Assembly: GCF_016617715.1 (NCBI RefSeq)
Contig: NZ_CP067225.1
Coordinates: 2,468,501 to 2,532,500, forward strand
DNA from: Paracoccus sp. MC1862
GTDB taxonomy: Bacteria > Pseudomonadota > Alphaproteobacteria > Rhodobacterales > Rhodobacteraceae
Direction of reading: 5' to 3'
DNA length: 64,000 nucleotides
Shown here in pieces: positions 16,707 through 26,877 of this stretch; the stretch's first letter is position 1, and each line of letters begins with the position of its first letter. The position numbers and the translations under genes are program-made. Under the pieces are notes generated by a model. The model did not search any database. It worked only from the letters and a program-made list of their open reading frames with translations, and was not told the origin of the DNA.

Positions 16707-17575
16707 GCGGCCTCCCGGCGCAGGAAATGCGCGTAGATGTCGTCAAGGCTGGGGTCTTCCAGCGTGATGTCGCGGGCGCCCGCGTCCAGCGCGGCGCGCA
16801 GGGCGGCGGGTTTCTCGGCCTCGGACAGTTCGACCTGCCACTGGTCGCCGATGCGGGCCGCGCCTGCAGGCGCCCCCTCGGCCCGGAAGCGCAGGAGAGA
16901 AGGCAGCCCGGCCAGCCGGCGCAGTTCCTCCATGGTGCCGTCGGCGATCAGATGGCCCCGGTTCATCACCAGAACGCGGGCGGCCTGATCTTCCAGTTCC
17001 GTCAGCGCGTGCGAGGATAGAAGCACCGTCGTCCCTTCGCGGGCGAGGTCGGCCACGATCCCGTAAAGCTCGCGCCGCAGCGCGGGGTCGAGGCCCGAGG
17101 TCGGCTCGTCCAGCAGCAGCAGCCGCGGGTGGCCGAGGATCGCCTGCGCCAATCCCAGCCGCTGCCGCATCCCCTTGGAATAGCCGCGCACCGGGCGGTT
17201 GGCAGCATCGGCCAGACCCACGCGGGCGAACAGCGCGTCATGGCCGCGCGCGGGCAGGCCCTTGAGGCGGGCGTAGAAGCCCAGCGTCTCGCGCGCGGTG
17301 AAGCTGGGGTGGAACTGGACGCTTTCGGGCAGGTAGCCCAGCGCGCTGCGGGCATGACGGCCATGCGCGGGATCGGCGCCCAGCACCTGCAGCAGCCCGC
17401 CATCGGGGCGCACCAGTCCCAGCATCATCTTGATCTGCGTGGTCTTGCCCGCGCCGTTATGGCCGACGAGCGCCACGACCTCGCCCGGCGACAGCCGGTA
17501 GGTCAGGTCATGGACCACCTCGCGCCCGCCATAGGACTTGCGGACGCCGTCGAGGATCACCGTCGCATCGCTCAT
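16703..17575 (-). CDS. nosF: NosF, ABC ATP-binding protein for CuZ assembly
   Basis: This 290-residue ATPase has Walker A GHNGAGKTT (38-46), signature YSKGMRQRL and Walker B LLLLDEPTSGLDP, then a C-terminal regulatory region. The ATG at 17575 overlaps the nosD stop (ATGA); the longer upstream frame is a nosD shadow. NosF drives the NosDFY complex in the cytoplasm during sulfide and copper delivery for the CuZ centre of NosZ. Confidence 0.92.
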   Translation of the reverse strand: MSDATVILDGVRKSYGGREVVHDLTYRLSPGEVVALVGHNGAGKTTQIKMMLGLVRPDGGLLQVLGADPAHGRHARSALGYLPESVQFHPSFTARETLGFYARLKGLPARGHDALFARVGLADAANRPVRGYSKGMRQRLGLAQAILGHPRLLLLDEPTSGLDPALRRELYGIVADLAREGTTVLLSSHALTELEDQAARVLVMNRGHLIADGTMEELRRLAGLPSLLRFRAEGAPAGAARIGDQWQVELSEAEKPAALRAALDAGARDITLEDPSLDDIYAHFLRREAA

Positions 17576-18912
17576 GGCAGCGGCCTTTCGGAATTCGGGA
17601 ACATCAGGGGGTTGCTGTCGGTGACACCGCCCGGCAGCACGGCGGGAAAGCGGCTCTGGGCAAAGCGGATGATCTGCACGGCGGGGCTGGTCATCAGCAT
17701 CCGTGCCTGTGGGGCCGTCCACATCACCTTGTCCACCATGTCGTTCGGCCGATAGACTGAATCCGCCAGCCCGTCCCCGTTCAGGTCGAAGCCCGAATTG
17801 TCGGACCAGTAGTTGCCGATCCCGCCCTCGGACCATTCGAGGTTCCGGCTGCCCACGTATTTCACCTGCACCCGGTTATCCACGAAGTCGTTGCGGGACA
17901 TCCGGTTGCCCTCGGCCCCGGCGGTGAAGTGGATGCCGGTGCCGCAGCCCTCGAAGCGGTTGCCGGTGAAGACGTTCTGGTTGGCGTTGTAGATGAAGAC
18001 GCATTTCGTGGGCGCGATGAACTCGCTGCCCTGAAGATCCTCGGGCTCGGGCACGTCCGCGTCGCGGGTCAGGCCCAGGTCGCGCCAGCGCGTGGGGTCG
18101 GCGGGAAAGCCCTTGACCGTGTTGCCGGTCAGTTGCGAACGGTTGGCGGTGTTGAACAGGAAGCCGTAGTCGCGGTCGTTTTCGGAACTGTTGTTCAGGA
18201 CCTTCAGCCGGTCCGAGAACATGATGGCGTAGCCCATGCCGTTGTTGACCGAAACGTTGCCGCTGATCTCGCTGTTGTTGGTGAACATGTAGTGGACGGC
18301 AAAGCGCACGCCCTCGAAGTAATTGTCGCGGAAGACGTTCTGCTTCGAGGCGTTCGAGAAGATGCCGTCGCGGCCACGGGTGATGTGGTTGCGCTCGACC
18401 ACCGCGCCCGGCGCGTTCCAGACGGTCACGCCGTTCCCCAGTTCCTGCTGCCGTCCGCTGCGCCCCACGATGGTGTTGCCGCGCACGATGGAATCGCGCG
18501 AGCCGTGGATGCGGACGCCGTGCAGGTTGTCTTCCAGCCGGTTGCCCTCGACCAGCGCGCGGCGCGAGGAGCGGGCCAGGAACACGCCCGAGTCCATCTC
18601 GTTCATGTCGTCGCCCGACCGGGTGATGGTCAGGCCGCTGACGGTGACGTCCTCGGCCGTGACCTCGATCGCATGGCCCTGACCCTGCCCGTCCACCACT
18701 GCGCCCGGTTCGCCCCGCAGCGCCAGCGGCTTGTCGATGAGAAGGGGGCCGGTCCACCGGCCCGCCTTCAGGATGATCTCGTCCCCTGCCTCGGCGCCCG
18801 CAAGCGCGGCGGCCAGTTCGGCATCCGACGCAGGTTTCCAGATGGCGGCGGAAAGCGGCGCGGCCGAAAGGGCCGCGACGCCAAGCGCCAGGAGGGAACG
18901 CAGGATGGTCAT
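17572..18912 (-). CDS. nosD: NosD, periplasmic beta-helix copper-binding protein
   Basis: This 446-residue protein has a Sec signal (cleavage near residue 23) and a right-handed beta-helix of CASH/NosD repeats: recurring N-x-I/V...G-N patterns such as [43 protein letters not shown] and [33 protein letters not shown] segment near the end is typical. NosD works with NosF and NosY on CuZ maturation. The ATG at 18912 overlaps the nosZ stop by 4 bases. Confidence 0.93.
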   Translation of the reverse strand: MTILRSLLALGVAALSAAPLSAAIWKPASDAELAAALAGAEAGDEIILKAGRWTGPLLIDKPLALRGEPGAVVDGQGQGHAIEVTAEDVTVSGLTITRSGDDMNEMDSGVFLARSSRRALVEGNRLEDNLHGVRIHGSRDSIVRGNTIVGRSGRQQELGNGVTVWNAPGAVVERNHITRGRDGIFSNASKQNVFRDNYFEGVRFAVHYMFTNNSEISGNVSVNNGMGYAIMFSDRLKVLNNSSENDRDYGFLFNTANRSQLTGNTVKGFPADPTRWRDLGLTRDADVPEPEDLQGSEFIAPTKCVFIYNANQNVFTGNRFEGCGTGIHFTAGAEGNRMSRNDFVDNRVQVKYVGSRNLEWSEGGIGNYWSDNSGFDLNGDGLADSVYRPNDMVDKVMWTAPQARMLMTSPAVQIIRFAQSRFPAVLPGGVTDSNPLMFPNSERPLP

Positions 18913-20858
18913 GCCGCCCGCGGCTCCACCAGCATGCGGCCCTTCATCTCCATGTGCATCGCATGGCAGAACCACGAGCAGTAATACCAGTAGACGCCGG
19001 GCCGGTCGGCCTTGAACGTCACCGAAGCCGTGGCCTGGGGCGCAACTTCCATGTTGATGCCGTAGTTGATGATCGAGAAGCCGTGGGTCAGGTCCTCGAC
19101 GTCATCGACGTTGGTGACGAAGACCGTCACCTCGTCGCCCTGCTGGACGGTGAAGCTGTCCAGCCCGAAGGTCGGCGCGGTCGAGGTCATGTAGACGCGC
19201 ACCTTGGTCGGGTCGGCGGCGTCGCGGATCACCTCGCTGTCCGAGGTCAGGTCGATGCCGTCGGCCTCGGCCTGCTTCACCGCGTCGGCGAAGAACGGGT
19301 CGGCACGGTCCCACAGGTGGACGGGGTTGATCTTCGACGCATGGACGATCGTCGCGTCATGGGGTTCGGCGAAGGTCGGGTTGTCGTGAACGATCACCAT
19401 CTCGTCGCCCGAGATGTCGATCAGCTGGTCGCATTCCGGCTTCAGCGGACCCACGTTCAGGAAGCGGTCCTTCGAGAACTTGTTCAGCGAGATCAGCCAC
19501 TTGCCATCTGCTTCCTTGGTCTGGCCCATCGAGGTGTGGTTGTGGCCCGGCTGGTAGTGGACGTCCAGCTTCTGCCGGATGGGGTCCACCTGCTCGCCGT
19601 TATACGCCCGGATCGCGTCCTCGATGTTCCACTTGCAGATCTGGCTGTCGATGAACAGTGTCGTATAGGCGTTGCCGCGCCCGTCATAGGCGGTGTGCAG
19701 CGGGCCGAGGCCCAGTTCCGGTTCCGCCACCACAGTGTCGCGCGGCTGGATAGTGCCGGCGAACAGGTCGTCAAAGCGGCGCACGTCGAACACCGTGACG
19801 GTCGGCGCGAGCTTGCCGTTCGCCACGATGTGGATGCCGTCCGGCGCGGTGTTGATGCCGTGCGGGCCGTTCGCCACGGGGATGTAGCGGGTCAGCTTGT
19901 TGTTCTCGCCCCGCCCGTCCAGCACGCGCACGCCGTTCAGCACCTGGCCCTCGCCCGCCGCCACCGCGGCCTCGATCGCGCCGAGATTGAATACGGTCAG
20001 CCAGTCCTGATCGGTTTCCATCATCTCGGGCAGGGTGACGCCCTTTTCCGAGTTGTAGCAGGTCGCGAAGGCATATTTGCCCTGGTAGTCGGCGTCCACG
20101 TTGTCGAGGTTGCCGTCCACGATGATCTGCCAGGCGACTTCCATCGTGTCGCCGTCAATGGCCGAGAAGATCGAGTGATACTGCGACGGATCGTCCAGCG
20201 CGGTGCCGTCGTTCGGCAGCGGAACGCCATCCTCGCCATTGGCGAAGACATAGCCGGTGCGCGGGTATTTCTGCACGCGCAGCCCGTGGACGGTGTGCTG
20301 GTTCGGGATCTCGATGATCTTGTCGGTCTTCATCACATCCAGACGGATGCGGGCGACGCGGGTGTTGGCCTTGTCGTTGATGAAGACATAGCGCCCGTCA
20401 TAGGTCCCGTCGGTGAAGGACGGGTGCGGATGGTGGGCGTCGCCGTTCATGAAGATGCCGCCCTTGTCGGCGAGGAACTCGCGCGTCTGGGGCGTCATGC
20501 CTTCGGTCAGGACCTTCAGCGATTCGTTGGTCTGGCCCCAGCCCGTCGCGCTTTCGCGGTTGAAGACCGGGATGCGGATCAGTTCGCGCATCGAGGGGGC
20601 GCCGACGACGCGGATCTCGCCCGAATGGCCGCCGGACAGGAAGACGTAGTATTCGTCAAGCTCGCCCGGCCCGACATGATAGGGCTGGTTGCCGGTCGCG
20701 CCCTGCGCGGCCGCCTGAGTGGCGACGCCGCCCGCGACCAGCGCCGCGCCTGCGCCCAGCATGGCGCGGGGGGCTACGGTGCCGGCGCCTGCAGCCAAGG
20801 CCATGGTGCTGCCCAGCAGCTGGCGGCGGTTCAGACCCGTTCTGGTTTCTTCGGTCAT
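18909..20858 (-). CDS. nosZ: NosZ, nitrous oxide reductase (clade I, Tat-exported)
   Basis: The 649-residue precursor has a twin-arginine signal (NRRQLLGS, residues 10-17), a seven-bladed propeller carrying CuZ and a C-terminal cupredoxin domain carrying CuA. CuZ histidines begin in DAHHPH (140-145). The CuA motif [12 protein letters not shown] gives Cys627, Trp629, Cys631, His635 and Met638 with exact family spacing. The Tat signal and the NosR/NosX partners mark clade I. It reduces N2O to N2 in the periplasm. AAGGAG inside the end of nosR is its ribosome site; the nosR stop lies one base before its ATG. Confidence 0.97.
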   Translation of the reverse strand: MTEETRTGLNRRQLLGSTMALAAGAGTVAPRAMLGAGAALVAGGVATQAAAQGATGNQPYHVGPGELDEYYVFLSGGHSGEIRVVGAPSMRELIRIPVFNRESATGWGQTNESLKVLTEGMTPQTREFLADKGGIFMNGDAHHPHPSFTDGTYDGRYVFINDKANTRVARIRLDVMKTDKIIEIPNQHTVHGLRVQKYPRTGYVFANGEDGVPLPNDGTALDDPSQYHSIFSAIDGDTMEVAWQIIVDGNLDNVDADYQGKYAFATCYNSEKGVTLPEMMETDQDWLTVFNLGAIEAAVAAGEGQVLNGVRVLDGRGENNKLTRYIPVANGPHGINTAPDGIHIVANGKLAPTVTVFDVRRFDDLFAGTIQPRDTVVAEPELGLGPLHTAYDGRGNAYTTLFIDSQICKWNIEDAIRAYNGEQVDPIRQKLDVHYQPGHNHTSMGQTKEADGKWLISLNKFSKDRFLNVGPLKPECDQLIDISGDEMVIVHDNPTFAEPHDATIVHASKINPVHLWDRADPFFADAVKQAEADGIDLTSDSEVIRDAADPTKVRVYMTSTAPTFGLDSFTVQQGDEVTVFVTNVDDVEDLTHGFSIINYGINMEVAPQATASVTFKADRPGVYWYYCSWFCHAMHMEMKGRMLVEPRAA

Positions 20859-20859
20859 C

Positions 20860-23208
20860 TCAAGCTCCTTGAGGGTTTGACGTGGTGGATGCCGCAGCCT
20901 GCTCGGCCAAGCGTTTCTGCGCCCGGAAGGCCGGAGGCTCCTTGCCGGCAGGACCGGGGGTGGTGACTGTCGCGACGGGGGTGCCGCCGATGGCGCCGGT
21001 TGCGGGCTTCAGCGCGGGCTGGGCGCCCCCGAGGTCGGGCATCTTCGGGCCGCCGCTGCGGGCGATCTTTTCGCGCCGCGCCTTGACGGTCATCATGTGC
21101 GGGCAGCGTGTGTCGTCGTGGTAAAGCACCTGGCAATGCATGCAGTAGATGCATTCGTTGACGTTGATGTTGCCTTCGGGGTGGATCGCCTGCACCGGGC
21201 ATTCCTTGGCGCAGCGGTGGCAGGGCGATCCGCATTCCGGCCAGCGCTTGAGCCATTCCAACATCCGCATCCGGCCGGGGATCGCCAGCGCCGCGCCAAG
21301 GGGGCACATGTAGCGGCAATAAAAGCGTTCGATGAACAGCCCCGGCAACAGGCAGGCCAGCGCGAACGCGATGAACCACCATTCCCGCATGAAATTCAGG
21401 ATGATCGCGGTCTTGAACGGTTCGACCTCGGAATAGACCTCGGCGCGCGCCAAGGAATACAGCGACAGGCCGAACAGTCCGAGGAAGATCATGTATTTCA
21501 GCGGCCACATGCGTTCGTGCAGCGCCCATGGCACGGTGAACTGCGGCACGCGCAGCTTGCGGGCGACGGTGTTCGACAGTTCCTGCAGCGCGCCGAAGGG
21601 ACACAGCCAGCCGCAGAAAGGCCCCCGGCCCCAGAACAGCAGCCCCGCCGCCACCGCGATCCACAGGATGAAGACCAAGGGCGCGGTCAGGAAATATTCC
21701 CACGAGAAGCCGCCCGACAGCAGCGAGTTGAAGAAGGTCAGCACGTTCACGACGGACAGTTGCGCGTTGACCAGCCAGCCCAGCCAGACCAGCGTGAACA
21801 GCAGGTAGGCGCGGCGGACCCAGGTGAACAGCACCGGGCGGCGCACCAGCAGGTCCTGGAAGAAGAAGATCAGCGTCAGCACGCCCAGCGCCACGGAGGC
21901 GATGGCCACGTTCAGCCGGTTCATGTCCCAGATCGTCTTCCACAGCGCCGGGCCGTCATCCTCGGGCATCGGCTCGCCGACCGTGGTGGCCGCGACGGCG
22001 GTCGTGGCGGCAGGCACCGGTTCGGGCGCGGGCAGCATGTAGCTTTCCGGCAGGTTGTAGCCGAGATTGAAGGACAGCGTGGCGGTGTCGCGTCCTTCCG
22101 TCGCGCGATGAACCAGCAGTTGCAGCTCGAAAGGCTCGGTCACGTCGAACTCGGCGCCCTCTGGGACGACGAACAGCGCGATCTCGCGCAGGCGGGGCGC
22201 CCCCTGCGCCGCCAGCGTAGGCAGGCGCGTGTGGTTGCGGTCCTGAAAGCGCAGGCCCTGGCCGTCCTGCAGCAGCTCGACCCGGTCGAAGACGCCGCCC
22301 CGGACATAGCCCGAGCCCTTCCACGAATAGGCCCCGTCGCCCGCCACCAGAAGCGCTGCCTGTCCCGGCTCAAGCCGCTGGGCCAGCCGGTCGTATCCCT
22401 GCTGGCCCAGCAGGCTGACCCCGATCGAGGGCACCGACACCGGCGCCACGTAAAGCTGGATGAATGTATCTTCGGGATTCTGCGTCTCGGGCCGCCCGGC
22501 GGCCAGCGGCTCGCTGGCCTCTGCGAAGGCCGCGCTGACCTCGCCCACGGTCATCACCAGCGAACGCACGCTGCCGTCGCCCACCAGCGTTTCCCAGTCC
22601 GCCGCAGCGGTTGCGGCGGGATCAAGCTCGCGCTGCACCTCGGGGGCAAGTTCCGCCGGGGCCACGCCGCCCAGCCGCCCGGAACGGATCAGCCGCACCG
22701 CGGACCGCACCACGCTGTCGCCCATCACCAGCACGGTGACGGTCGCGCCCGAGACGATGTCCACCTGCGGCGGACGCGCCTCTCCGGCGGCGACGCGACC
22801 CAGATCGGCGCCGATCAGCCCATTGATGGCTTCCAGCACCCGCGCCTCGGGGATGCCGATCAGGACGATCGGCTCGTGATGCTCGATCATGCTGAGGCCG
22901 CGGACCACGCCCTCGGGGTCGATGCCGACGAGAATGTGGATCGGCTTGCCCGAATAGCCGGTCGAGGGGGTGAAATCGGACGCGAGATAAGCGTAGCCCA
23001 GCGTCTCGGCCCCGCGCATCACCGGCACGATGGCGGGTTCGCCCTGGGGCGGGCCGTAGCTCTCCGCCCCCGCGAACAGGTCGGCCGCCGGGGTCTTCGC
23101 CAGCGCCTCGTCCAGCGTCAGCGCCTGGGCGGCCGAGGCGAAGCCCAGCCCGGCCATTGCAAGGATCACGGCGCGAATCAGGACCAGAAGGACAGCAGGA
23201 AAGGGCAT
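20860..23208 (-). CDS. nosR: NosR, membrane flavo-/iron-sulfur protein for N2O reduction
   Basis: This 782-residue protein has a signal segment (about 1-29), a periplasmic FMN-binding domain with the flavin-accepting SGAT (153-156), several transmembrane helices with [13 protein letters not shown] and [11 protein letters not shown] cysteine motifs on the polytopic domain, and C-terminal cysteine clusters from Cys659 ([20 protein letters not shown]) for two 4Fe-4S centres. NosR donates electrons to, or maintains, NosZ. The start at 23208 is chosen over 23241 because GGAG lies 7 bases upstream. It is the first gene of the nos operon. Confidence 0.95.
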   Translation of the reverse strand: MPFPAVLLVLIRAVILAMAGLGFASAAQALTLDEALAKTPAADLFAGAESYGPPQGEPAIVPVMRGAETLGYAYLASDFTPSTGYSGKPIHILVGIDPEGVVRGLSMIEHHEPIVLIGIPEARVLEAINGLIGADLGRVAAGEARPPQVDIVSGATVTVLVMGDSVVRSAVRLIRSGRLGGVAPAELAPEVQRELDPAATAAADWETLVGDGSVRSLVMTVGEVSAAFAEASEPLAAGRPETQNPEDTFIQLYVAPVSVPSIGVSLLGQQGYDRLAQRLEPGQAALLVAGDGAYSWKGSGYVRGGVFDRVELLQDGQGLRFQDRNHTRLPTLAAQGAPRLREIALFVVPEGAEFDVTEPFELQLLVHRATEGRDTATLSFNLGYNLPESYMLPAPEPVPAATTAVAATTVGEPMPEDDGPALWKTIWDMNRLNVAIASVALGVLTLIFFFQDLLVRRPVLFTWVRRAYLLFTLVWLGWLVNAQLSVVNVLTFFNSLLSGGFSWEYFLTAPLVFILWIAVAAGLLFWGRGPFCGWLCPFGALQELSNTVARKLRVPQFTVPWALHERMWPLKYMIFLGLFGLSLYSLARAEVYSEVEPFKTAIILNFMREWWFIAFALACLLPGLFIERFYCRYMCPLGAALAIPGRMRMLEWLKRWPECGSPCHRCAKECPVQAIHPEGNINVNECIYCMHCQVLYHDDTRCPHMMTVKARREKIARSGGPKMPDLGGAQPALKPATGAIGGTPVATVTTPGPAGKEPPAFRAQKRLAEQAAASTTSNPQGA

Positions 23209-23270
23209 TGCAGGCTCCGGCCAAGGGCTTGGCTTGGGCAAACGTCTGGGCTTTTCAGCCCGGCAGGACG

Positions 23271-23284
23271 TTGCGCTGGGTCAA
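23271..23284 (-). promoter_or_regulatory. Candidate Fnr/Nnr box of the nos operon
   Basis: TTGCG-CTGG-GTCAA has the TTGnn-N4-nnCAA layout of Fnr-family operators. Its centre is about 69 bases before the nosR start, a suitable place for activation. The TTGCG half equals that of the box before pseudoazurin (both read TTGCGCTG). Confidence 0.5.
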
Positions 23285-23387
23285 AGTCCGGGCCGGAAGG
23301 CCCGCTTTCTTGCCCGGCCATCCTGCGAAGACCGCGCCTAGGTTGCAATACCGAAGGTTGCCACTGCGGGCCTTGCAGGGTTTTCCG

Positions 23388-23412
23388 GGAACATCGCCCG
23401 CCCCCATCCGTT
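23388..23412 (+). promoter_or_regulatory. EcfG-like (general stress sigma factor) promoter
   Basis: GGAAC, a 16-base spacer and CGTT match the alphaproteobacterial EcfG consensus GGAAC-N16/17-CGTT. The -10 element lies 49 bases before the first of three small hydrophilic-protein genes. The match is exact in both boxes, but short enough that chance cannot be excluded, and not all Rhodobacterales carry EcfG. Confidence 0.5.
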
Positions 23413-23460
23413 GAGACACGGACCGCCGCGACGATGCGGCCCGACGGAAAGGAAAAGCCG

Positions 23461-23757
23461 ATGGCAAACGCAAGCAGCAAGAAATTCGGGGCAGGCCAAC
23501 AGGACCAGGGCAAGGGCGACGGCTCGGGCGGCTTGAACCCGGTCGAACCGGATACCCCGCTGCCGACCGAGGTGCTGTCGAACCGCGACACCTCGCGTCA
23601 TTCCGAGCAGCGCGGGCTCGATTCCCGCCACGTCAAGAACGAGCAGGGGCACGAGCATGTGGGCGCGCAGGACCCCGATGACATCGACAGCGAAAAGCTG
23701 GCCGACGAGCGTCCCGAGGGGCGCGAGCAGCCTACGGACCGTGGCACCGCCCGATAA
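23461..23757 (+). CDS. Small hydrophilic, probably disordered protein 1 of 3 (98 aa)
   Basis: The ATG at 23461 is set by a strong GGAAAGGA ribosome site. The product has a single aromatic residue (Phe9), no cysteine, and is rich in Gly, Asp, Glu, Arg, Gln and His; no helix, membrane segment or known domain is visible. Composition resembles hydrophilins or LEA-like stress proteins. Two more genes of the same character follow with 13- and 23-base gaps, so the three form an operon. Function is unknown; a stress-protective role is inferred from composition and the promoter. Confidence 0.7.
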   Translation: MANASSKKFGAGQQDQGKGDGSGGLNPVEPDTPLPTEVLSNRDTSRHSEQRGLDSRHVKNEQGHEHVGAQDPDDIDSEKLADERPEGREQPTDRGTAR

Positions 23758-23770
23758 GGGAGACCAGCAG

Positions 23771-23971
23771 ATGAGCAGCAACAAGCATCCCAAGACCACC
23801 GAGCCCTCTGACGCCGACCTCAAGCGCGATCCGGGCATCGGCAGTTCCAAGGGCGCCACCGGCGCGGACCGCGATCTTGAGGGCGAGAACACCTTTGAGG
23901 GCGACGTGATGAACGACACCACCCCCGAGGGCGGCATCGACCCAGACCAGCGGGGACGCGAGAACAAATAG
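23771..23971 (+). CDS. Small hydrophilic, probably disordered protein 2 of 3 (66 aa)
   Basis: The gene is preceded by AAGGGAG. The 66-residue product is acidic and polar, with repeated Asp-Arg and Glu-Gly pairs, one Phe, no Trp, Tyr or Cys, and no predicted fold. It opens with a Lys/Thr/Ser-rich segment and ends in RGRENK. It is not an evident duplicate of either neighbour, but it shares their composition. Confidence 0.68.
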   Translation: MSSNKHPKTTEPSDADLKRDPGIGSSKGATGADRDLEGENTFEGDVMNDTTPEGGIDPDQRGRENK

Positions 23972-23994
23972 CCGTCAACCGAAAGGAGACCGCG

Positions 23995-24276
23995 ATGAGC
24001 GCCGACAAGACCCAGCAAGGCGACAAGACCCACCAGCAGCAGCGCCAGATCATCGAAGGGCGCGTGGACACCAGCAATGCGGACAAGGACTTCGATCCGC
24101 GGCCTTACCTGAACGCCTCGAAGGAGGTGCGCGACCGCATCACCGAGACCGACCTGCCCCGCGACCCGACGCCTCTGGCGAGCGATGACGGCGATCCGGC
24201 GGTGCGGGGCGAGAACCAGGAACGCCACAACAAGCGCGGCGGACACCCCGAGGATCAGGAGCAGGAGAACGGCTGA
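23995..24276 (+). CDS. Small hydrophilic, probably disordered protein 3 of 3 (93 aa)
   Basis: The gene has a good AAAGGAGA ribosome site 5 bases before the ATG. The 93-residue product is Gln-rich at the N-terminus (HQQQRQ) and ends in an Arg/Glu/Asn/Gln tail. The middle segment DFDPRPYLNASKEVRDRITETDLPRDPTPL is the most structured-looking part of the three proteins and could be a short binding motif. There is no cysteine, signal peptide or membrane segment. Function is unknown. Confidence 0.7.
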   Translation: MSADKTQQGDKTHQQQRQIIEGRVDTSNADKDFDPRPYLNASKEVRDRITETDLPRDPTPLASDDGDPAVRGENQERHNKRGGHPEDQEQENG

Positions 24277-24387
24277 CCCCGGCGGGCGATCCTTCCCATC
24301 TGCGCGTGGCCCGCGTCAGGCGGCATGATCCGCCCGGTTGGCGGCTTCGGGCTGATCGTGAATGCCTGCTGCCTGCCGCACCCAAAC

Positions 24388-24425
24388 TGTGGCAGGGTTC
24401 AGATCATCTGAATGACACTGCCACG
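24388..24425. repeat. Long imperfect inverted repeat between convergent units
   Basis: An inner perfect palindrome TTCAGAT-C-ATCTGAA (24398-24412) is enclosed by TGTGGCAG (24388-24395) and CTGCCACG (24418-24425), giving a two-part stem with a small asymmetric internal loop. It lies in a 238-base gap between the hydrophilic-protein genes and the end of the FGGY kinase gene. No T-tract follows. It could be a terminator, a cruciform or a protein-binding site. Confidence 0.6.
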
Positions 24426-24514
24426 TCCGCGCCCATCAAGGCGACAGATTCCCAGACCACGACCGCAGTGCAGCCTGATGGCCGCAAGGCGGACATGAAT
24501 GCTGGATACCGGCC

Positions 24515-26125
24515 TTATGCCCTGCCAGCGCGGCTGTCGCGCAGCGCCGATTGCAGCGCGCGGAAGCTGCGGTAGCGGGCATCGTGCAGGGTCGCGGCTT
24601 CCGCATCGGGGCGGTATTCTTCCGCAGGCCGTGACATGGCCGCCATCGCCTCGGGCACCGTCGCGAAATGACCGGCGGCCACCGCGCCGATGATGGCCGA
24701 GCCCAGCAGCACCGGCTCGGGCGCCATGCTGGACAGAACCGGCTTGCCCGAGCCGTCCGCGAGCAACTGGCGCACGAGGTCCAACTGACCCGCTCCCCCC
24801 GAGATGACGATGCGGTCCACCGAGGCCCCGGCCTTGTCCTGCGTTTCGATGATCTGGCGCAGCCCATAGGCGATGCCGCAGAGGCCTGCGACGTAAAGCG
24901 CAATCATGCTGTCCAAGTCCCGCTCCATCCCCAGCCCGGCGATGATCGCGCGGGCATGGGGGTCGGCGAAGGGGGCGCGGTTGCCGAGGAACTCGGGCAC
25001 GACATGCAGCCCCTCGGCCAGCGTCACCGCGGCGGAAAGGTCGCCTGCCTTGCGGGCAGCCTGTTCGGCCAGCCAGACCGGCAGCGGCTGGCCTGCGGCA
25101 TTGGCCTCGGCGGCGGCCTGAGGCGCGGCCGGGTGGAAGGCGAGAAGCTGCTCGATCGCGGCGCCGGCGGCGGACTGGCCGCCCTCGTTCAGCCACATCC
25201 CCGGGACCATCGCCTGATAGTAAGGTCCCCAGACGCCCGGGACGAAGACTGGCTCGCGCGTCGTCGTCATGGTGCAGGACGACGTGCCGAAGACATAGGC
25301 GAGGTTGCTTTCCGGGCGGCCCTGCATCCCCACGGTCCCGATTCCGCCTGCATGGGCGTCGATCAGCCCCGCGCCGACTGGAATCCCCGCCCGCAGGCCC
25401 AGATCGGCCGCCGCTGCCTCGGTCAGCCCCGATCCCAGCGGGGTGCCGGGCGCGACGATCCTCTGGCCGATGCGGGCGAAGTTGTCGTCCGCCAGATCCT
25501 CCAGCCCGATGCTGCGGAAATAGTCCGGGTCCCAGCGGTCCTCATGGGCAAGATAGGTCCATTTGCAGGTGACGGTGCAGCTTGACCGCGCAAGGTCACC
25601 CGTCGCCCGCCAGCCAAGGTAATCGGCAAGGTCGAAGAACTGCCATGCCTGTGCGTAGCTCTCGGGCAGGTTCTCGCGCAGCCACAGCAGCTTCGGCGTC
25701 TCCATCTCGGGCGAGATCACGTCGCCGACATAGCGCAGGACCGGATGGCCCAGGGCGTTGATCCGCTCGGACTGACCCACGGCGCGGTGGTCCATCCAGA
25801 CGATGATGTTGCGCGCCGCGTCGCCCGAGGCGCTGACGGTCAGCGGACGCCCGCCCTCGCCCAAGACGACCAGCGAGCAGGTCGCGTCGAAGCCGATGCC
25901 CGCGACCTGCGCCGGGTCGATCCCCGCCACCACCTCGCGGGTCGCGGCGCAGACGGCGGCCCAGATGTCCTCGCTCGACTGCTCGGCGATGTCGGCGCCA
26001 TCTCGCCACATCCTGATGTCACGTTTCGCGCTGGCGACCATCTGGCCTGTGGCGTCGAACAGCCCGGCGCGGGCGCTGCCGGTGCCGACATCGACGCCAA
26101 GGAAGAACGGTCCGTCGCTTGTCAT
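24515..26125 (-). CDS. FGGY-family carbohydrate kinase, probable D-ribulokinase of the ribitol pathway
   Basis: This 536-residue kinase has the FGGY fold: GVDVGTGSARAGLFD (phosphate 1) at the N-terminus, IVWMDHRAVGQSERIN, GLIDAHAGGIGTVG, GTSSCTM, and C-terminal FLGNRAPFADPHARA and ISGGAGQLDLVRQLLADG (adenosine site). Length and the DAHAGG wording fit pentulose kinases. It follows a clear ribitol dehydrogenase gene by 11 bases, so D-ribulose is the likely substrate. The start MTSDGPFF at 26125 is preferred; the frame runs open upstream as a shadow. Confidence 0.85.
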   Translation of the reverse strand: MTSDGPFFLGVDVGTGSARAGLFDATGQMVASAKRDIRMWRDGADIAEQSSEDIWAAVCAATREVVAGIDPAQVAGIGFDATCSLVVLGEGGRPLTVSASGDAARNIIVWMDHRAVGQSERINALGHPVLRYVGDVISPEMETPKLLWLRENLPESYAQAWQFFDLADYLGWRATGDLARSSCTVTCKWTYLAHEDRWDPDYFRSIGLEDLADDNFARIGQRIVAPGTPLGSGLTEAAAADLGLRAGIPVGAGLIDAHAGGIGTVGMQGRPESNLAYVFGTSSCTMTTTREPVFVPGVWGPYYQAMVPGMWLNEGGQSAAGAAIEQLLAFHPAAPQAAAEANAAGQPLPVWLAEQAARKAGDLSAAVTLAEGLHVVPEFLGNRAPFADPHARAIIAGLGMERDLDSMIALYVAGLCGIAYGLRQIIETQDKAGASVDRIVISGGAGQLDLVRQLLADGSGKPVLSSMAPEPVLLGSAIIGAVAAGHFATVPEAMAAMSRPAEEYRPDAEAATLHDARYRSFRALQSALRDSRAGRA

Positions 26126-26136
26126 GGCGTCCCTCG

Positions 26137-26865
26137 TCACAGATCGACGCTGTTGGGCAGGATCACGAGGTCGCGGATCACCACGCCCCGCGGCCGCGTC
26201 AGCATGAACAGCACCGCGTCGGCCACCTCCTTCGGCTGCATCAGTGAACCGTTGGCCAGCGCCTCCTCCATCTTGGCCTTGGGCCAGTCGTCCAGCAGCG
26301 CCGTGACGACGGGCCCAGGCAGCACCGCGCCCATGCGGACGCCGTGCGGCGCCACTTGCCGACGGGTCGCGTGCAGGAAGGCCTGCACCGCGAATTTCGA
26401 TGCGGTGTAGATCGGCTCCCACACCACCGGCACGACGCCGGCGACGGACGAGGTGAAGATCACGTCGCCGGTCTTTCGCTCGATCATGCCGGGCAGGACC
26501 GCGCGGACGCTGCGGAAGGCCGCGTTGATGTTGAGGTTCAGCATCCGGTCCCAGGCGTCCGGGTCGCCCTCGGCTGCGGGGCCGCCGATATAGGCGCCGG
26601 CATTGGCGTGGAAGATGTCCACGGGGCCGGCCAGTTCCTCGATCCCTGTGGCGATCCTGTCCACCTGCGGGCCATCCAGCAAGTCCACGACCAGCGGATG
26701 CGCCTTGGGTCCGAGTTCACGGCACAGCGCCTCGAGCCGATCGGCGGCGCGGTCGATCAGCACGACCTCGGCGCCTTCGGCCAGCATGGTGCGGGCGCAT
26801 TCCAGTCCGATCCCGGACGCGGCGCCGGTAACGGCCGCGACCTTGCCTGACAGTTGCTCAGCCAT
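26137..26865 (-). CDS. rbtD: Ribitol 2-dehydrogenase (short-chain dehydrogenase)
   Basis: This 242-residue SDR has TGAASGIG (13-20) for NAD binding, NAGAYIGG (88-95), a catalytic Ser at 139/140, Tyr153 and Lys157 in YTASK. Long stretches such as [27 protein letters not shown] and VILPNSVDL are, as far as I recall the Klebsiella ribitol dehydrogenase sequence, nearly identical to it. It oxidises ribitol to D-ribulose in the cytoplasm, followed by phosphorylation by the neighbouring kinase. It sits 12 bases after the permease gene. Confidence 0.92.
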   Translation of the reverse strand: MAEQLSGKVAAVTGAASGIGLECARTMLAEGAEVVLIDRAADRLEALCRELGPKAHPLVVDLLDGPQVDRIATGIEELAGPVDIFHANAGAYIGGPAAEGDPDAWDRMLNLNINAAFRSVRAVLPGMIERKTGDVIFTSSVAGVVPVVWEPIYTASKFAVQAFLHATRRQVAPHGVRMGAVLPGPVVTALLDDWPKAKMEEALANGSLMQPKEVADAVLFMLTRPRGVVIRDLVILPNSVDL

Positions 26866-26877
26866 GGTATGTCCTTC

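Noticed and set aside
21097..23460. Long plus-strand frame leading into the 98-residue hydrophilic protein
   Set aside because: The part before 23461 is antisense to nosR; a strong ribosome site marks the ATG at 23461 as the real start.
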